A stretch of DNA of 64,000 nucleotides, taken from NCBI RefSeq assembly GCF_901709675.1, contig NC_051102.1:5489412-5553411 (forward strand), given 5' to 3'. The notes beneath the pieces are model-generated. The model saw nothing but the letters and a program-made list of their open reading frames with translations. It searched no databases and was not told the origin of the DNA. This document shows positions 1 to 13,439 of this stretch, piece by piece (positions within the stretch are counted from its first letter, which is position 1; each line of letters opens with the position of its first letter). The translations under genes and the position numbers were made by a program. The stretch comes from Syngnathus acus (lineage: Eukaryota; Chordata; Actinopteri; Syngnathiformes; Syngnathidae).

Positions 1-3000
1 AGTGAGGATTTAGCCATTTAGAGCCTTAGCCTTGTTAGCATGGGGACTGAAGATTTCAATTTCAAACCGGTCGCATCACGTCCGCAGCATATTTGCTTCA
101 GACCAAACATTATCCAGGTGTACACACCTGTAATTCATTTTACGACTTCCTACTAGCCTCAGATGAGGACTTCCCGCCAGACATCCAAGCGCGTCGTAGC
201 TTTCATCTTGAGTGCGAAGAAGTCCGGAAGACAGCGGCAGGTGGGTGGCTGAGTATCGACTGTCAATAAAGCTATTTTGTATCAACACCAATTGAAATGC
301 CTTCCTCGTTGTGCGGGACTGATGAATCTAGGACACAGCGGAAGGGTTTGGGTGACTGCCTCGAGCCCCGCTATCAAGCTCCCTAATTAAACTATTAATC
401 TCGCATCATTAACCTCCACAGACCGCCGTCTACCCGCTACTTTGTGACACTGCTGCACTTTGGCTTATGAAAACAACTCCATTTGCTTTATTTTGTTGAC
501 GCTATTATTCTACAAATCAGGCGTATTGCTTTTTCCGGATCATTTTCCTGCCGCCGCGGTCCCCATAGTCCGCAGCTGTGTGCTAAATGCATTACTCTCT
601 CCGAGTGGCTCTCCAAGGTGGATATGGTTACCTTTAATTAAAAGATAATCAATTTCTCTGTCCCCCGTTTGATTTTGAACCAGGAGACCATATGGACCGT
701 TAAAAAAAAAAAGAAAAACAATCCAATTTCCAGCTGCCCGTCTGCTCGCACCCCCGTCCGCAAACCGTTTTGGCACGTGTGTTACATCAGCACATTGTAA
801 GAGCTTTTCGAGATTGCCAATTTAATCTAAAAGCTTGTTTTACACGGCACAATTTGGGCAGCTGCTGTTTGGGTCACAATATTATAAATTATAATAGGCT
901 ATTTTGTAATTCTAGTACTTCAAGTTGGTTTTGACATTTGACCTTTGTAAAAGGGTGGAGAATTGGGGAACAAAACCCAAGATACCAATATTTTGTTTGA
1001 AATGTGCATCTCTTCCTGGTTCTATGTTATTTATTCTGAGATCAGCAGTTCCTATTTATTTGGGGGAAAAAAAAAAATCGGAGCGACACATTGGTCAGAT
1101 CCCCTTATTTGTAGCCAGCCTGCTAATAGCGGCCATGCGCCTCATACGGTTCGATATTCTAAAGTCACCTAATAAGGTAATAAATTAATTACGGTGGCAT
1201 GGTAATCCTCGCGAAGGAGTCCTTTGCGGTCCCCTTCGCATGAAAAGCCCGTCCAGATTACCAAGGGAAAGGCGCGCCGAGGCGACACATACATCAAAAG
1301 CTTATTAACGCCGGCGAAATAACTCGCAACGCCGGCGCTACACAACGATAGGTCGCTCCAAGAAGCTGGCGGTCCGACTTTGAGTCCGACCTTGCCGACC
1401 GAGGCCTATTGTGTGTACAAGTAGGATTGGTGGAGAGATGATTAGGCTTAGCTCCCGGGGGAGGATCGATGGGGATGTCTGCGATCAGCACTCACTGTAA
1501 TAACATTGCATTGTGCGCACTCAATGACAATGCAAGACCAACAATGTCACCGAGCAGATAGTGCCGCCCGAGGACTTTTTTTGTGCTGCCGAACCACGAC
1601 GGCGCTTTAATTGTGCAGCGGTGCAAAATGAAGGAGCGTTTTGCGGCACCGAGCAAACGCTAGCGTCTTGCGGTCGCTCGGCTCCGTCGCCGAGGACCCT
1701 TCGCACGCCACTCGTTTCCAAGCCGGCTGCTTCAGAGCACCGACCGACAAAGCGTGACTATTCTTGGCCAAGCCCACACACAAACATGTCCCGCATATTT
1801 TTCTTTTGCATCTTTTTCTGCCCACACGCAAACTGCGTGTCAGGTCATTGACTTTTGAGGAAAACTCGAGATTTATTTCAAATCCAATGAGATAAATGGG
1901 AGTTTTGGGAAGATTCGGTTTCACCATTGACAATCGAATTGGTAAAGGAAGTAGGAATCCAAACTGAGACCACGTGTAGGGGGAACCTTTGATGATTTGC
2001 CCTACAACTCAAAACTGTTGGGTCTTAACAGTTCTTGCTGAGCCCCTGACCTTAATCACTTTTTCTTCTTCTTGAAAAGGGACAGACTGAAGCTGTGTAA
2101 TTATAAACCTGTCATGCACCCTCAGCCATAATATCTGTCTGCTGTCTGTACTATAACACAGGAAATCCAAAACCAGCACTATCAAGTTCACATAACTTGA
2201 GTTGCAGAGAAATTACAGGCACCACATTTATGCAAGCCTGCTATTAGTGGTAGGTGTTATTTTCGCCCCCCAACGGTCTTATTTTAATTCCACGTCTGCT
2301 CTACGCCAGCGGTAATAACAGGTCTGCTCTGCCCGTTTTTTTTCTTCGCATGCATGCACACTAAAATACAAGCGTAGCTTAACCTCAGACCAAAGGCGGG
2401 CTTCATTGGGTTCTTTTGGGGTTTATCTTCCCGTTTTCGATGGGAATTCATGCCGGTGTCCGTATCGCTTACTTATTTCCAAGCGCAACCGTGTGGCTTT
2501 ATCTGTAAAATGAGAGACAAGGGAAATATTGCTCCGTAGGAGGCCAGCGATCGGTCGCCGCGCATCGTAGGCTGAACCTATGATTACGCAAGACTGCAAA
2601 CCCTTGAGAGTGCAATAGATCCATACGAACAATACATAAAGTAAATAAGTAATAATAAGCTAATAAATGCCAAAATAAAAAAATACAGGCATACAAGGTA
2701 GATGAAATTCACAGAAAAAAAAATCGAAACAAACAAGATACACCACCTCAAGACGACATTGCACAAAGAGTTCAAAGAAGAGGTCAAGGGGTCAAATCTC
2801 GTCAGAGAGCAAGATGTGAAAGGAAGAGCCACTTGGCATGGCTCCGTTGTGGGTGTGCCTGTAATTGAATTACCGTGTCCCTTTGACAGCGCTATAGCTG
2901 AGGTCATGTGTTGAATTAAATCTGTCCCTAACCTTGTCTTGGCCGCGGCAGAGCTTCTCGGGCCCCCAAAGGTGCAGCAACAGTGCCACATCCCACTCTT

Positions 3001-3279
3001 CATCTTGCTTCGGCCTGAGCTGTCATTCATAGTGACAGCAGACGGATAGACACAGATGGCTCTTTATTATAACACAGAGGAGCCTCAACATTGACCCAAG
3101 TGGACTGTCCAATGAAAGAAAACGGAACTTTGGAGTGTATGCAGTGCGGATGTAGTGACTGTTTCCGGCAAAAGTGACTTACATTCTGCCACAGAAGAGA
3201 TCACGGCGCAGCTGAAGAGCAGGGGCAGGACGAGACACGCCCCTCTGCGTGTGGGGGGCGCCATGTCTCAAGGTCGACA
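1..3279. other. Noncoding stretch, no gene recognised
   Basis: No exon, RNA gene or known repeat was recognised here. Open frames are short and overlap on both strands; the longest (148 codons, 2584-3030, minus) has no domain I recognise and is rich in low-complexity hydrophobic sequence. Small structures seen directly: a 7-bp inverted repeat GCGAAGG (1211-1217) / CCTTCGC (1233-1239), and a 10-bp direct repeat AACGCCGGCG at 1307 and 1328. Around 1165-1200 there is an AT motif run including TTAATTA. None of these is enough to assign a function. Confidence 0.6.
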
Positions 3280-3299
3280 CTGCTGCTGCTGCTGCTGCT
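3280..3299 (+). repeat. (CTG)n trinucleotide microsatellite
   Basis: Twenty bases of uninterrupted CTG repeat, between six and seven units, lie in GC-rich flanking sequence. It could encode poly-Leu, poly-Ala or poly-Cys depending on frame, but no supporting exon is visible, so it is called as a simple repeat. Confidence 0.9.
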
Positions 3300-4036
3300 C
3301 CCACCCTCGGTCGTCGTCCCCCTGCTTAGACGTGTCCCGCTCTGACACGATCAAAGGCTAAAACCTGTAAAGGAAAACGTGAACAAAATTAATGACCGGA
3401 AATGAACACACCTTCTCAGCAACACAGCGCTTGCTTTTGCCATTTTAGACCTTAACCCGCTTGAACTTATTATTATTATTGGTATTTTCCATAACTAATG
3501 GTATTTGAGGGTTTCAGGAAGTGAAACAGAAGCAAAGTCCGCAATTTGCCATGGGAGTTCTACTATATCTACCAAAGATCCTGTAAGACAAAAGAACATG
3601 GAATCTCAAAAATCGATAGTCAGCTCCAACTCCGCAAACAACAAAATTGTGCTCGGGGCAGGTGAAGCAAGTAAAACCGGTGCAGGTAGCAAATGCGCTA
3701 CAGCATTGCAGTTACAAGAATTGGAAGAAAGTAAGAAAAAACAAGATGGCCGCTATGAGGATGTTTAAAACCAAGAGGCTCTCCCAGAGGAACGGCGTCC
3801 ACTTGACGCTCTCCATTAGCGAGATTGCCACCCCAGATGGGTTCAAATTAGCAAGAGTACCGGCGTGCTGCTGAAATGCAACATGTATGCGTAGCGAGAC
3901 CCCGCCACCTCTCAGCCCGCGGCCCCCCGGGGACACCGCTAGCAGCATGTGCGCTACAAATGAAGCGCAATTAAGCAGGCCGTAAAGGCGAGAGCATTGC
4001 TGTTAAAACAGTCGGAAGAAATCTGCTACAAGCAAT

Positions 4037-4053
4037 AAAAAAAAAAAAAAAAA
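4037..4053 (+). repeat. Poly-A run
   Basis: Seventeen consecutive A residues following CAAT. A retroposon tail is possible, but no retroposon body or target-site duplication was recognised upstream, so it is called only as a homopolymer. Confidence 0.85.
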
Positions 4054-6239
4054 TCCCTTCCAAAGCATGCGGGGGCTTCTTTTTTGTCTTTTTAGGAATT
4101 AGATTTAGTGTTGGAAATAATAGGATCAAGATATATGACCTAAACTTTTTCCCCTTATAGCCTGCAGTTTCTGCCTAATGCTATTACAAAGTAACTGTGC
4201 GTGCTCATAAATTGCACTAACAAAATTTCTTATCCTCTCGCCCGCGGGGCATCTTTGATGAGCAATTGTAACGCTGTAAAGCAGACCCACAATATGGTAC
4301 GGATAGAAATCTCGTCTGTTCGTGGAATTAAAGCAGTATCTCCAGAGGACTTTTGGGGTTAAAACAAAAAAAAAATGAATGAGAAAAGTTTGGTAAAAAG
4401 TCTTGAAGGGCTTTTAGAGAATAAATCTTTAGCATATTTTTACACGCGCTGGGGTGGCCAGTAAGCTTTTGTTCATTCATTTCAGATGGAGATGTTGGCG
4501 TGTGAGGGAGACAAAGCGTCCGGTGTTTGCGGTGGGAATAACGTTCCATTCTTGAGCGTCGGGAGATGTTGAGCTGCGTGTTACTCACGAAGCGGTTTCA
4601 CAATATTTTCCAGACACCTTCTCCGACCACCCTGCGGGGCAATTGAGACTGGGGGAGACAAAAGCCCAAGTGTCAAGATTTGTTTTTTTCTCCTCTGAGA
4701 GCACGACTGAGTGGAATGACTCAAAGGAATGTTGTGAGTCACCTGAAACCTGAAGCCTCACCTGAGTTTGAAGCCTTGGGTAGACATTTGTTTAGCACAT
4801 GTTCTTTACAATGTCAATTCGAAATAAATTCTGCTCAAGTTGGATATTCTGCAAAAGTGCCTGTTTGGTTCCTTGAAGATTAAATTGTTTGAAGGCTAAA
4901 ACGACACTCGGTACAACGTTTTGAGGTAAATAATTCCGTTTGTGCATTCAACAGCTAGCACCAGATGCTAATACGTTGCTCAGGGTGCCAACAGTAATGG
5001 CTCACCATCTTCTGCAATCCAAATGAAACATATTGGAAGCTAAAATTTTATTTCCAGCTAATGCCCGGAGTGGGCACTCTCTCCCACCCCAAAAAAAGAG
5101 CAATGAAGCTTGTGTCAAGTTTGTTGGCTGACAAATTACTTTTGACGCCTGTTTTCATGCGCATTTCGCGTGCGGCGGCCCGGCTGATAAGAGTTGGCTC
5201 GCCGCCGCGGCTTCCGAACCCTTGGCTGTTGTCGCCAGATATCTTCCGCAGCAGATGCCGGCAATGGGCAGATGCTCTTCATTTTCAATGAGACAAATTC
5301 CTAGAGCGATGTTTCATTCTTTATTTATCAAGCAACTTATTTACGCCCCACGCTGGCTTCACAGTAAAGAGGCCGTGGTTGTAACATGACGCTGGAAGGA
5401 ATTATATTGACATGGCGCCCGTATCAGGGACTCAAACATAGTCAATTAGGAAGAAGCTTTTAGGAGTCTAGGGAGTCCCCCCACCGATAATGCAACTAGC
5501 ATGACATATGTGCTATATAAGTAAAGAGCTCGGCAGACGCAAGACTAAGAGGTTTAGGCAAGTAATTAGACAGGCAACAAATGGACGGTTAATGGTCAAC
5601 GTAGAGAACAAAATATTTAGGAAGGAAACTGGTACTGGTCAACACATTATTGGTATTAGGCCACACAGAGAAACGGAACAAAAAAAATCAAACAATCCCA
5701 AATAAGTTGTGTATTGGAAATCAGGCTGAAAAGAAAATGGGTAAAATGTCTTTAGGGAGCTTCTCTGGAAAAAGGGGAAAAAGCCAAACGATGACGCAGA
5801 AGAGTTAACAACATACGAGAAAAAGATTTAAGAGACAAATCAGCAGTCGTATTTCAGGCTTTTTACATGAACAGCCCAACCAGTCGTAATTCAGAAAATG
5901 TCAAAGGTTAAAAAATATTCAGTTCGATTTTACAATACAAAAACAAAACATGACACGAAAAAAAAAAAAAAACGACACATAAATTACATTTTCTTAACAT
6001 GCCGCAGGAAGGTTTCGACGGGGCCACCATGCAAAAAACAATCCTTAGTGTTGAAAACTTAAAATATGGGTTTTAATCACTGCAGGTGATTTTCATCCAC
6101 CAATCCCGCTGTGAATAATTTGAGGCGACAGGCTGGCAAATGAGCTCTTCAAAACTGCTTTGGTCACAGGAATTCTGATTGTGATTAAAATTAAGGGAGA
6201 ATATTCAGAGATTGAAAGAAAAAAAAATTCCCGCTTCCA

Positions 6240-6335
6240 TCCAGCAGTGGGCCTTTATACAGGAGCAGGGTCGTGTATATTTGAGCTCAGGCTGAATAAT
6301 TATCGATCGACCGTGCTGCTCTGTGCTCGAATGCC
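6240..6335. promoter_or_regulatory. Possible regulatory block with ATAATTATCGAT motif
   Basis: A non-repetitive segment containing AATAATTATCGATCGA (about 6295-6310) flanked by CAG/CTG-type motifs. Homeodomain-type TAATTA/ATAATTA cores are common in vertebrate developmental enhancers. That this is an enhancer is inference only; the motif alone is weak evidence. Confidence 0.18.
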
Positions 6336-6934
6336 TTCGCAGTGTTTGTCTTGTACTGGTGGAGACGAGGCTTGCAGGCCAGGGGGCGGCGCGGGGTTGT
6401 CGGAACTCAAGTGTGTGTGTATGGTTGAGGGAGGGGCTGGCGGGTGAGACTGTGGGAGTCTTTGCCTTCTGCGCCTGCCTGCTTAGTCATTTTACAGTGC
6501 CATCTGTCTTCAAGCAAAGCGTCAAGTGGTGCCGCCTTAGGCCGTTTTTTGCTCACCGGCGCGTATTTGCCATTGATGTACACGTGCACATCTGCTTGAG
6601 TACAATTTCTGTGCTTAAATATGTAGCCGTTGTCAGGTTGCCTTCTATAGACGGCTAACTGCTTAAGAGTGAACCAACAGAGCGCAAGCGGTGCACTGAG
6701 ATTGCTTTGCTTTCAAGCGCGTGTCAAATTGCCCCATTCTATAAAATCGTTCGTATTCATTTACATCGGCTTTTTGGAGGGCTACAAAATGCCCGACTGT
6801 GATTTTAAGGGTCTTCTCACCCCAAACTCAGAAGTAAAAATTACCCAGGGACACTCGGAATTGAACAGAAAGTTGACCGTTTTGGTTGGAAGCGGCCATT
6901 TTAGGTGAATCCCAGGGCTCGTGCTTTAATGCGC

Positions 6935-6946
6935 GGGGGGGGGGGG
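6935..6946 (+). repeat. Poly-G run
   Basis: Twelve consecutive G residues preceded by GCGC. Such runs recur in this window in both orientations (14087, 14679, 29066, 32813, 37915) and are mutation- and sequencing-error-prone. Confidence 0.85.
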
Positions 6947-8651
6947 TTAACATTAGGAGCCCAAACTGCATGCCGTCCAAATTTAAGGGTTTCCTATCAC
7001 AAAGGGGGTGTGAGGGTCCGTTTAATTCGACCATTGTACTGACAACAGACACTCGCTCAAGAGCAATTAAATTATGTATGCTTGTTCATGCAGTGGCAGT
7101 CGAGCCTTCTATTCCATTTATTGCAAAATACACAGTTTAATTTTCTGAATGACATTCTAATCCTAAAGCTGTTAGTATTCCTGTTTGGACAATAGCTCAT
7201 TATACCTCAGGTTGTCAATACTTTACTTTCTTCACACCAAACGTGTCCAAGTATTCACACCTTTAGCTTTTTTTCGTTGATGAATGTGTTTTACATTGAA
7301 GCCTGCCTCTTGATTTATTAGCGGTCCTTTTCACAGCGCTTTGCAGCGCAAGCCATTTTCCCTCGCGACAACACCGATAATCGCCCTCCAATAAATCCAA
7401 TTGAAAGTGTGCATCATCTTCAACGTGTAATACGTATCAGCATAATGCCCATCACCTCTCATTGCTGGATTGATTTGCACATCCCCTGCCCCTGGAGGTG
7501 TAAATCCCCCACCCCCCCAATCAGAGGGAATTTATGGATGCGCTTAAGTTTAGTTAAATGTTCACTCAGCCATAATAAACGCCACATCGACAGTGCATCA
7601 TACGAGTGAAGCAACCTGCAAGCGTCCTCGTTTAATCAAGCGCATTGAAACCCCGCCCCCTTGTGCGTCACGAAAGGTGCACCATGTGTCATTTCTCACG
7701 TAGCAAATGAGGCCGGGTTGCGTCACCGGCGTGGACACGCACTTTACACCTGTGATTTATTACAGCCGGGCTTGGATGGAATTGTAGGTCAAGTTTACTT
7801 AATGTTTCACACTAGGTCATGCGAGACTGTCATGCGAGCCCACTCGACACCAACGATTCAATACGCTTGTAGTCATACAGTTTGTGTGAGGCCAATGTCG
7901 CTCACCAATTATTCATTGGAGCAAAGAACTGCAGCGAGCCACAACTCACACCAAGTCACTCAACATCCAGATCGGTTAACCAGTTAGTAGTAGTTACTGC
8001 ACATTAACAGAAGGACAGTACGTCCTGACTCAGCTCAAAGACGTCCAGTCTTCCGCTGCAGTCTTTCAGCTGTCTTCTTGGTAGTAAGGCGTTAACAATT
8101 AACCCCCCGGCAATCTGCTTGTAAACAGACGCGCTGTAAAACTCGATAGGTCACAGGATGTTAGCCTTTGTTGGCTCCGATTTCAATGCGAAACCTTGTC
8201 GTGGCAACGACACGCACCATCAACTTTGCGCTTACAGCAAAAGGGAAAGAAAATAACGTGGTCATGTTACGCTTTAATTTCACCACGCGGGGCCGAGCGT
8301 CTGGCTGTTATTCTCCCCGAGGTCCTTTTTTGAGAGCAAAAAAAAAAGCCTTCAAGGGCATGAAAAACAAACACGAGAGCCATGTTGAAATTCTGCTTGT
8401 TTGTGAAGCACAACACAAACCTCTTATCACCCCCGCAAAAGACCGTCATTAGCTAGCCGCATTGTTAGCCCTGTGTATCTCAAGGGGCCCTTTAGACTAG
8501 ACAAGTGAAAATCGAGGAAAAACTCTGTCAGCTTTGGCTTTTTGATTACATGACGCCGGTTCTAAAACAAGTCAAAACGAGGGCTGGGCTGTCATTTTTA
8601 CTGGTAAGAATGGATGGTTTATGGTGACTGGAAGCAATGGAGACTTATGTT

Positions 8652-8717
8652 TAGCGCTTAGCGGTTAGCACGTCTGCCTCAAAGTTCCGAGGTTCGGGGT
8701 TCGAATCTTGGCTCCGG
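8652..8717 (+). mobile_element. Fish retroposon fragment (tRNA-like promoter-box segment)
   Basis: About 65 bp match, from memory, the internal part of a widespread fish retroposon: GCGGTTAGCACGTCTGCCTC at 8660, a short linker, then GGGTTCGAATC near 8696-8707. The latter resembles an RNA polymerase III B box, which gives the segment a tRNA-like look. No acceptor stem, anticodon arm or full cloverleaf can be folded, so it is not called as a tRNA gene. The same unit appears, reversed, at 12195-12245. The family (LINE 3' region or SINE) is not assigned. Confidence 0.6.
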
Positions 8718-11700
8718 ACGACTTTTGTGGCAAATGACTTAACATGCTGCACTCGACATTAACCCAAAGGGGAGGAGCTCGTAGCTGCTTTAACCCAGCT
8801 GCTATTTTGCGGATCAAACTGACTCACCGGCCATCGAGAAAAATAGTTAGCGTAACAAAAGAAATGGATTGGGGCCTTATTTCTGCTTTTGTTGTTTTAA
8901 TGACATCATCGTTTTTAAATCAATCTTTTTTCATGATGCGTATCTTGATTGGTGAACTGAAAAGAGGGAGTTTATTTCAATGACTGAATATTTACTGACC
9001 AGCATGGTACTGCTATTGCTATTCAAAAAGTGGCACAGAGGTGAGGGCATCAAACCCCCAATATTATGCAACCGCATAGATGGGGGGGAATTTGAGGGTC
9101 TGATACTATTCAGCAGGTGTCTCCACTGTTCGAAATCAATTACCACCAGTCAGCCAGTGCTTAGAGTTGGGGTATTGTAAATCAGCTTGGTGTCAAGCCA
9201 GATTAGGGACTGTAACGGCCTGTGGAGTAGAGCTCTTTGGCCAGCAGGGACCCAATTCCGAGGTATGTGTGACAGTAACCATGCCCCCCCCCACCGGCTG
9301 TAATTGTTTGGCGATACTTTCAAATGAAATAAGAGATGGAGAGACAGATAACGATCGTATCTTTTTTTTTAAGAGGGGCTCGGCTCGGAGCGTCGCGATA
9401 AATAAGGAACGCCGGAGCCCTGCAGAGTGCAAGCTGTTACTTTTGCTCTTTTTCCAATACAGTTTCTATACCTTTAAAATGTCAGAGGACTGTAGGAAAA
9501 ATGTGGGATCAATGAAAGGGATTGCTGAGGGGAAATATTGGAGTGGGTGGCATGTGTTGTTAACCAGTCCTGAGAATCGAATGGAACCGGGACGAACATT
9601 CTGATTCTTCCGGGATCCTTTGTGTTTTGAAATTTGTATTTTCTCAAATTAATGTTGCCACAAAATTAACTTAAGTAAAAACATATATTTCAGTACACAC
9701 AGCATTGGTAGCTGGACGCACGCTAAATGTAGTTGTCCGTCGCTAACTCACTTATGCGTTACCACTTGAGACTCACCAAATGGATTCATTTGGCACAAAA
9801 GAATTTGACAAGATATTGTTTGTGTACACATGAAGAGGACAAAAGAAAAACCTTGCTCTATTTCAAACACAATAGTACTCCAAAGTTAGATTTGTTAAAA
9901 CACTATTGTACAATGAGGGCATGCAATTGTAGCTTTGAATACCCACACTTTCACGATTGTCTACAAAGCGAAGACTTGTTTCGTTTAACAAGAAACTATG
10001 TCGAAATACAATGGGAAGAATCGTGTGTGTGGTTCAAGGTTGATTGAACGCAACATCGTGGCAGAGTTTGATGTGATATTACAGCAAGTGTGCACTTTAA
10101 AGTTAAAGTTAAAAGTTAACTTTCACTTTAACTTTCACACATAAAACAACATCACAACATTGCAGGAGAAGTGTCGGGCGTTAACTTGACACCCTGACAT
10201 TGCGTTGTGGAATTGTTTCACACAAAGGCGCTGTCCTAGCTTTGATTCTACCTCAGAAGAATTGACAGGTTAAGTTTGTACCGCCAGGTCTATATTGGTG
10301 TCATTCATACGGGGTAAAAGGTGGGAAAATGACAGGCAACGCAAAAGGGGCCATCCCTACAAAACGTGGTCAAAGTTTATCGTACCCTGAGGAAGTGAAC
10401 TGTCCCGACCGCTGGAAAACTATGCTGTATACAAAGCGACGGGAAATAAGACGGAAAATGTAGGTAGCATAAAAGGAATGCTATTTATATAGCTGACAGA
10501 TTCCCCCCCCCATATAGCCTACGCATTCTGATCGAGGTTTACCAGACCCGACCGCAGTACCTGGCGAAATGAAATGCATCGAGTGGTGGCAATGTGTCTC
10601 AACTCCAAGGTTGCTGGAGAAACAGACACTCGTATGCGATGAATAGTAGGGCAAAAAACTTGGTTGTGTTTATACAGGTGAATTTGTGTGCTGCGAAGGC
10701 TATCAGCAAAGCAAAACCATTTTTAACATTAGCTCTTCCCCTAACAAGCCTTTCTGTCTTTGGTTGTTTCTCTGCTCCTGTGGGTCAATTACTCCCTCTC
10801 TGTCTTTTTGTCTGAGCCAGTTTGCTGGAGCAGATGGGACCGTATATCTTCCACGGCTCTCCAGAGGCCGGGGGATTTAAAATGTAAACGAGACGAGTAT
10901 GGGAATCGTTCAGACTTTCTACGTATTCCAGTCTACTCAAACGAGATCTACGTAGTTCAGTCTGCCTTAAATCACGATTGATGTGCTACAGAGCAATTAA
11001 CTTCAAGGAGGAGGTCCTTATACCTAATCCTAATTGATGTAGTTTGACACTATATGTACAGGGACGGAGTCTCCAAACTGGATTCGATGCCAGAGGACTT
11101 CTGGTTGTCAGTCAATTGCAGGGCAAACAACCAGTCAACCAAAGGACTTTATTTAATTTCAGATAACTTGCAATGTGGCCGCATTACTGAGTCAGAAATA
11201 TGAACGAGGGTCTTGTGCTAACTTCATGACCTCATCTTCATGTTGAATGACGCTACTTGCTTAGAGCCGATTGGGGATCCCGCATCGGGAAGTCAGACGT
11301 CAGACTTTCACCTTAGAGCACCTTGCAGGTAATGAGGTCGTATCTGGACATGGAATCTGTCATCGGGGAAAGGATCATGCTTCATCCTGCCTCTCTCGAG
11401 GTGGCAGCCCTGACAGGTGGAAAGAGTGAGGAACAACATGCGAGCGCTCCGATCGATCGCCAGCCGACTAGCGAGGTCCATTATAACGACAAGCCGGAGC
11501 CTTGGCGCAATGACCCGCACTCCACCGATGGCCTCATTACTAGCTACGGATGTCTCACTGGGACCAATCTCTCTTGTTCGCCCTCCCGTTCTGTTTCTCT
11601 TGCCGTTTTTTTCCCCCTCTCAATATCATCTCCCTTTACAAATGGTTGGACTGGATTTGACGCTCTGAGTTAATGGAAGTCACTTAAAAGCGGCGGAACC

Positions 11701-12194
11701 ACACAATATTCGAGTTGACGTGGCAAAACGTTTTAGATTTAGATGGGCGCGGTATCGGCTGCGATAAGGAAACAGCCGCTAAGTGAAATATTGGCCACCC
11801 CTCAACCTGTCTATCAACAGATACGCTATCTGCTCCACTTACCCTCACACCCGTTGTTCAACTGGTTATATTCAAATCCTCAGACCTTGGAAGACTTATT
11901 TATACCCTTGCCCTACCCGCACCCACTCGCTCGCTCAGCAGTGCAGCTGCAGATAGGATTTACCTGCCGTCCTAACAACCTCCAGACTATCAATTACCAC
12001 CGTTACCAGTTGTAGAATCACTGTTCTCCTGCGTGCCGAACAAGAAACGCACATGGTCAAGATGGGCGGGCAACTCCCGGATATTTTCATCCTAGGATTT
12101 GTTGTGGCTTGGCAGTAAATTTTTTACTGACCGGAGCTCACTCTCAATGGAGCTCACTCGCTCACAGGCCCAAAATAATTGTCTCAAAAACGTT
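8718..12194. other. Noncoding stretch, no gene recognised
   Basis: No exon was recognised. The longest frames (145 codons at 9167-9604; 104 codons at 9733-10047, both plus) show no domain. It contains a strong inverted repeat at 10099-10135 (listed separately) and an A/T-rich patch at 9640-9700. Nothing else stands out. Confidence 0.55.
10099..10135. repeat. AT-rich inverted repeat (hairpin) with palindromic centre
   Basis: Arms AAAGTTAAAGT (10099-10109) and ACTTTAACTTT (10125-10135) are perfect reverse complements. Between them lies a 12-bp perfect palindrome, AAAGTTAACTTT (10112-10123), centred on GTTAAC. The whole segment is an alternating array of GTTAA/TTAAC half-sites. It could fold as a cruciform or bind a dimeric homeodomain (GTTAAT-type) factor; both are inference. 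Confidence 0.7.
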
Positions 12195-12245
12195 GCAGAG
12201 AATTTGAACCCAGAACCTGAGAACTGTGAGGCAGATGTGCGCCGC
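12195..12245 (-). mobile_element. Fish retroposon fragment, reverse orientation
   Basis: Read on the minus strand this contains CATCTGCCTCACAGTTCTCA followed by GGTTCTGGGTTCAAATTC, the same unit as at 8652-8717 (GTCTGCCTC, then GGTTCGGGGTTCGAATC). It is a short decayed piece with no visible target-site duplication. Directly upstream (12136-12165) the 11-mer GGAGCTCACTC occurs twice, which is unrelated to this family as far as I can tell. Confidence 0.55.
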
Positions 12246-12529
12246 AGATATGCCGGACCCATATATCTCTCCAAATTCTTCCTGACAGGTCATCTCGTTC
12301 TCTTGACAATTATTGGGCCGAACACTGCGGCCGCCGCATGGGAAAAGGACACGTCACTCACCCTCTTGCCAAGATCCACCCTGACACCCAAAGTGCCTGC
12401 TGTCGGGTCACCAAACGATAAGCCATCACGGTGATCAAGCCCAAGTCATTCCGTCGACTGGTTAAACGTCATCCCAGTCAAGCGTTGTTTAGACCGAAGG
12501 CGTCGCTTTTGATCCTCGAGGCCGAACAA

Positions 12530-12657
12530 CCATGTTGTTTACTTGTATGTATATTGTGTACTGTGTCTTGTCACCGTGGGATAGTGGGAACGTAATTTCG
12601 ATTTCTTTGTGTCTTGGCATGTGATGAAATTGACAATAAAGCAGACTTTGACTTTGA
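12530..12657 (+). mobile_element. LINE 3' tail with AATAAA and CTTTGA repeats
   Basis: About 130 bp of a 3'-UTR-like segment: TTACTTGTATGTATATTGTG, then GTCACCGTGGGATAGTGGGA, then GAAATTGACAATAAAGCAGA and a tail of two CTTTGA units (12646-12657). The AATAAA is at 12635-12640. Short tandem hexamers after a GACAATAAAG motif are typical of fish non-LTR retrotransposon (CR1/L2/Rex-type) 3' ends. No reverse-transcriptase C-terminus was recognised upstream, so the copy is probably 5'-truncated. The clade is not certain. Confidence 0.65.
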
Positions 12658-13439
12658 GACAGACATCAGGTAACAGGCCAGAGGCTAACACTTCCAGTTA
12701 AAGCCCTGTGAGGACACCTTCCGTCCGTGGGTCATATAGGCAGCTTGTGAAGTAAGAGCTGAGGCAAGGAATTCCTTTTGTGCGAGTCATCCACATCCTG
12801 CAGCAGCCAGCAGTGGTGCCATGATCATTAGGATAACACATTCAGGTCAAATGTCACGGTCCCATGTTCATGTCTGTCGTCTTGACCCTTCAGATGAGTA
12901 CCCTGGCGCGCCATTTGCATGAACACAGCCACGACCCAAATGCTGGTGATCCCTCCATTTCCTAGCAGCGCTTGTTAGGACGAGTAGGGCAAGCAGAGTC
13001 TGTCATGTTTACTAATGTTGGAGCAACGCCTTTATCAGGCAAGAGATTTGTAGGGGAAGAGGCAGGGGATTAGCCATCAAATTGCCAGGCAGACAGCATC
13101 CCTGCTGTAGGGTTGCGAAGCGATAATCTCTAGAGCTAGAAGGGGGAGATCCCGATAAAGATTTGGAGCTAGGTCTGGACTGCTAAAAAGGGGAGATTGG
13201 GGGGGGGCTTCAAAAACTTCACGTGTTGCTACTTGAGCACATGGTGGTTTTCATATAAAATATTTTTGCTAAGAACAATGATGACTGGATGACAGAGGAA
13301 TATTTGATAGAAAACACTGCTATCTATTTCTATTCTTAAAATGATCAAAAATGTGTTACGTCAGTGATTAAAACTGATTAAAGGTTTTGACTTGTAGAGC
13401 TTACAGATCATGTCAAAAATGGACTTGTTCTTTAACTGA

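Larger units (their letters stand above)
3300..8651. other. Noncoding stretch with low-complexity runs
   Basis: No gene was recognised. It holds homopolymer runs (A at 4037-4053 and 5958-5972, G at 6935-6946), a CpG-rich patch around 5160-5235, and an AT-motif patch near 6290-6315. Open frames reach at most about 110 codons (6323-6658, plus) and lack domain signatures. The sequence between the runs looks single-copy and carries no transposon ends I recognise. Confidence 0.6.

Noticed and set aside
4037-4053. Poly-A run as the tail of a processed pseudogene
   Set aside because: No exon-like sequence upstream and no flanking target duplication.
8652-8717. A tRNA gene (B-box-like GGTTCGAATC)
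   Set aside because: No acceptor stem, anticodon loop or D arm can be paired, and the same unit recurs in a known fish retroposon context.
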